This document shows, one piece after another, positions 4,813 through 5,354 of a stretch of DNA of 5,354 nucleotides; position 1 is the first letter of the stretch, and each line of letters opens with the position of its first letter. The notes beneath the pieces are model-generated. The model did no database searches. It was not told the DNA's origin and saw only the letters and a list, made by a program, of their open reading frames with translations. The position numbers and the translations under genes are program-made. The DNA is from Thermoflexales bacterium (GTDB taxonomy: Bacteria; Chloroflexota; Anaerolineae; Fen-1058): positions 1-5,354 of the forward strand of contig JAFGFO010000285.1 in NCBI GenBank assembly GCA_016931085.1. Direction: 5' to 3'.

Positions 4813-5354
4813 ATGAACAAGCGGGGTGAAAATACAGCATCTGAAGGCAGGGGCAAGGCTTTGGAAGTGGCCTTAGCCAGTCTGTCCAAGCGCTTTGGCG
4901 ACGGCGTCGTCATGCGCTTGGGTGAAGCCACTCACTTACAGATCGAGGCCATTCCGACGGGCGCGCTGTCGCTCGACATAGCCTTGGGCATCGGCGGTGT
5001 GCCGCGTGGGCGCATCACCGAGATCTATGGGCCAGAGTCGTCAGGCAAGACGACGCTGTGCCAACACATCGTGTCCGAAGCGCAAAAGATGGGCGGCACG
5101 TGCGCGTATATCGATATGGAGCACGCGCTCGACCCCACCTACGCCGAAAATTGCGGCGTGAACGTGGAGGATTTGTACATCTCCCAGCCGGACACCGGCG
5201 AACAAGCCCTCGAAATCGCCGAAGCACTCATCCGTTCCGGCGCGATGGACGTGGTCGTGGTCGACAGCGTGGCCGCGCTCGTCCCCCGCGCCGAGATCGA
5301 AGGCGAGATGGGCGACAGCCACATGGGCCTGCAGGCGCGCTTGATGAGCCAGGC
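4813..5354 (+). CDS. recA: RecA recombinase (partial, C-terminus beyond the window)
   Basis: The first 180 codons (plus two bases) are visible, about half of a normal RecA. RecA forms ATP-dependent filaments on single-stranded DNA, drives homologous strand exchange and stimulates LexA-type self-cleavage in the SOS response. Visible landmarks: the N-terminal helix ([22 protein letters not shown], about 15-36), ISTGAL-like [13 protein letters not shown] (47-59), Walker [10 protein letters not shown] (73-81), catalytic E103 in [10 protein letters not shown], Walker [11 protein letters not shown] (147-156), and the start of the L1 DNA-binding loop, [20 protein letters not shown] (161-180). The Ala usually found before the catalytic Glu is Met here. 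The gene is divergent from the kinase gene across about 300 bp with its own promoter, and nothing suggests functional linkage to the signalling cluster. All visible motifs are intact. Confidence 0.98.
   Translation, partial: MNKRGENTASEGRGKALEVALASLSKRFGDGVVMRLGEATHLQIEAIPTGALSLDIALGIGGVPRGRITEIYGPESSGKTTLCQHIVSEAQKMGGTCAYIDMEHALDPTYAENCGVNVEDLYISQPDTGEQALEIAEALIRSGAMDVVVVDSVAALVPRAEIEGEMGDSHMGLQARLMSQ

Noticed and set aside
1..5354. CRISPR array, tRNA, rRNA, riboswitch or transposase gene
   Set aside because: No spaced direct-repeat array, cloverleaf, conserved rRNA stretch, recognisable riboswitch core or DDE/tyrosine transposase motifs were seen on either strand.

Overview
The window reads as chromosomal DNA of an uncultured or little-studied bacterium, most likely of the phylum Chloroflexota (Anaerolineae-like). 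This rests on the style of the RecA fragment (an IDMEHALDP segment around the catalytic glutamate), the GAF/HAMP and REC-HisKA_3 signalling proteins, and a palindromic intergenic repeat of a type I remember from such genomes. The phylum call is inference.

Layout from left to right: (1) 1-1274, minus strand: the N-terminal 424 codons of a membrane sensor (two TM segments around a helical extracellular domain, then HAMP, then GAF), cut by the left edge. (2) 1327-2313, minus: a lipoprotein substrate-binding protein very close to ribose-binding protein RbsB, with no ABC permease or ATPase gene in the window. (3) 2314-2459: a short intergenic stretch with a good sigma-70-type promoter and strong ribosome binding site for the binding protein, and a 22-bp imperfect tandem repeat abutting the stop of the next gene. 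(4) 2460-3140, minus: a NarL/LuxR-type response regulator. (5) 3207-4514, minus: a soluble histidine kinase with an N-terminal receiver domain and a HisKA_3/HATPase core. (6) 4515-4812: a roughly 300-bp divergent intergenic region holding a palindromic repeat built from 9-nt units, a weak leftward promoter, and the recA promoter with a dyad over its -35 box. (7) 4813 to the right edge, plus: the first 180 codons of recA.

The four minus-strand genes form a plausible signalling cluster: the sugar-binding lipoprotein could present ligand to the membrane sensor encoded just after it, while the REC-kinase and NarL-type regulator upstream form a two-component pair. The -10/-35 promoter in front of the binding-protein gene suggests two transcription units (kinase-regulator and binding protein-sensor). 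recA is an unrelated, divergently transcribed housekeeping neighbour.

Sequence structures not explained by the genes are: a perfect 15-bp inverted repeat inside the sensor's extracellular-domain coding region, a hairpin enclosing the binding-protein stop codon, the 22-bp tandem repeat, the 9-nt-unit palindrome, and the recA dyad.
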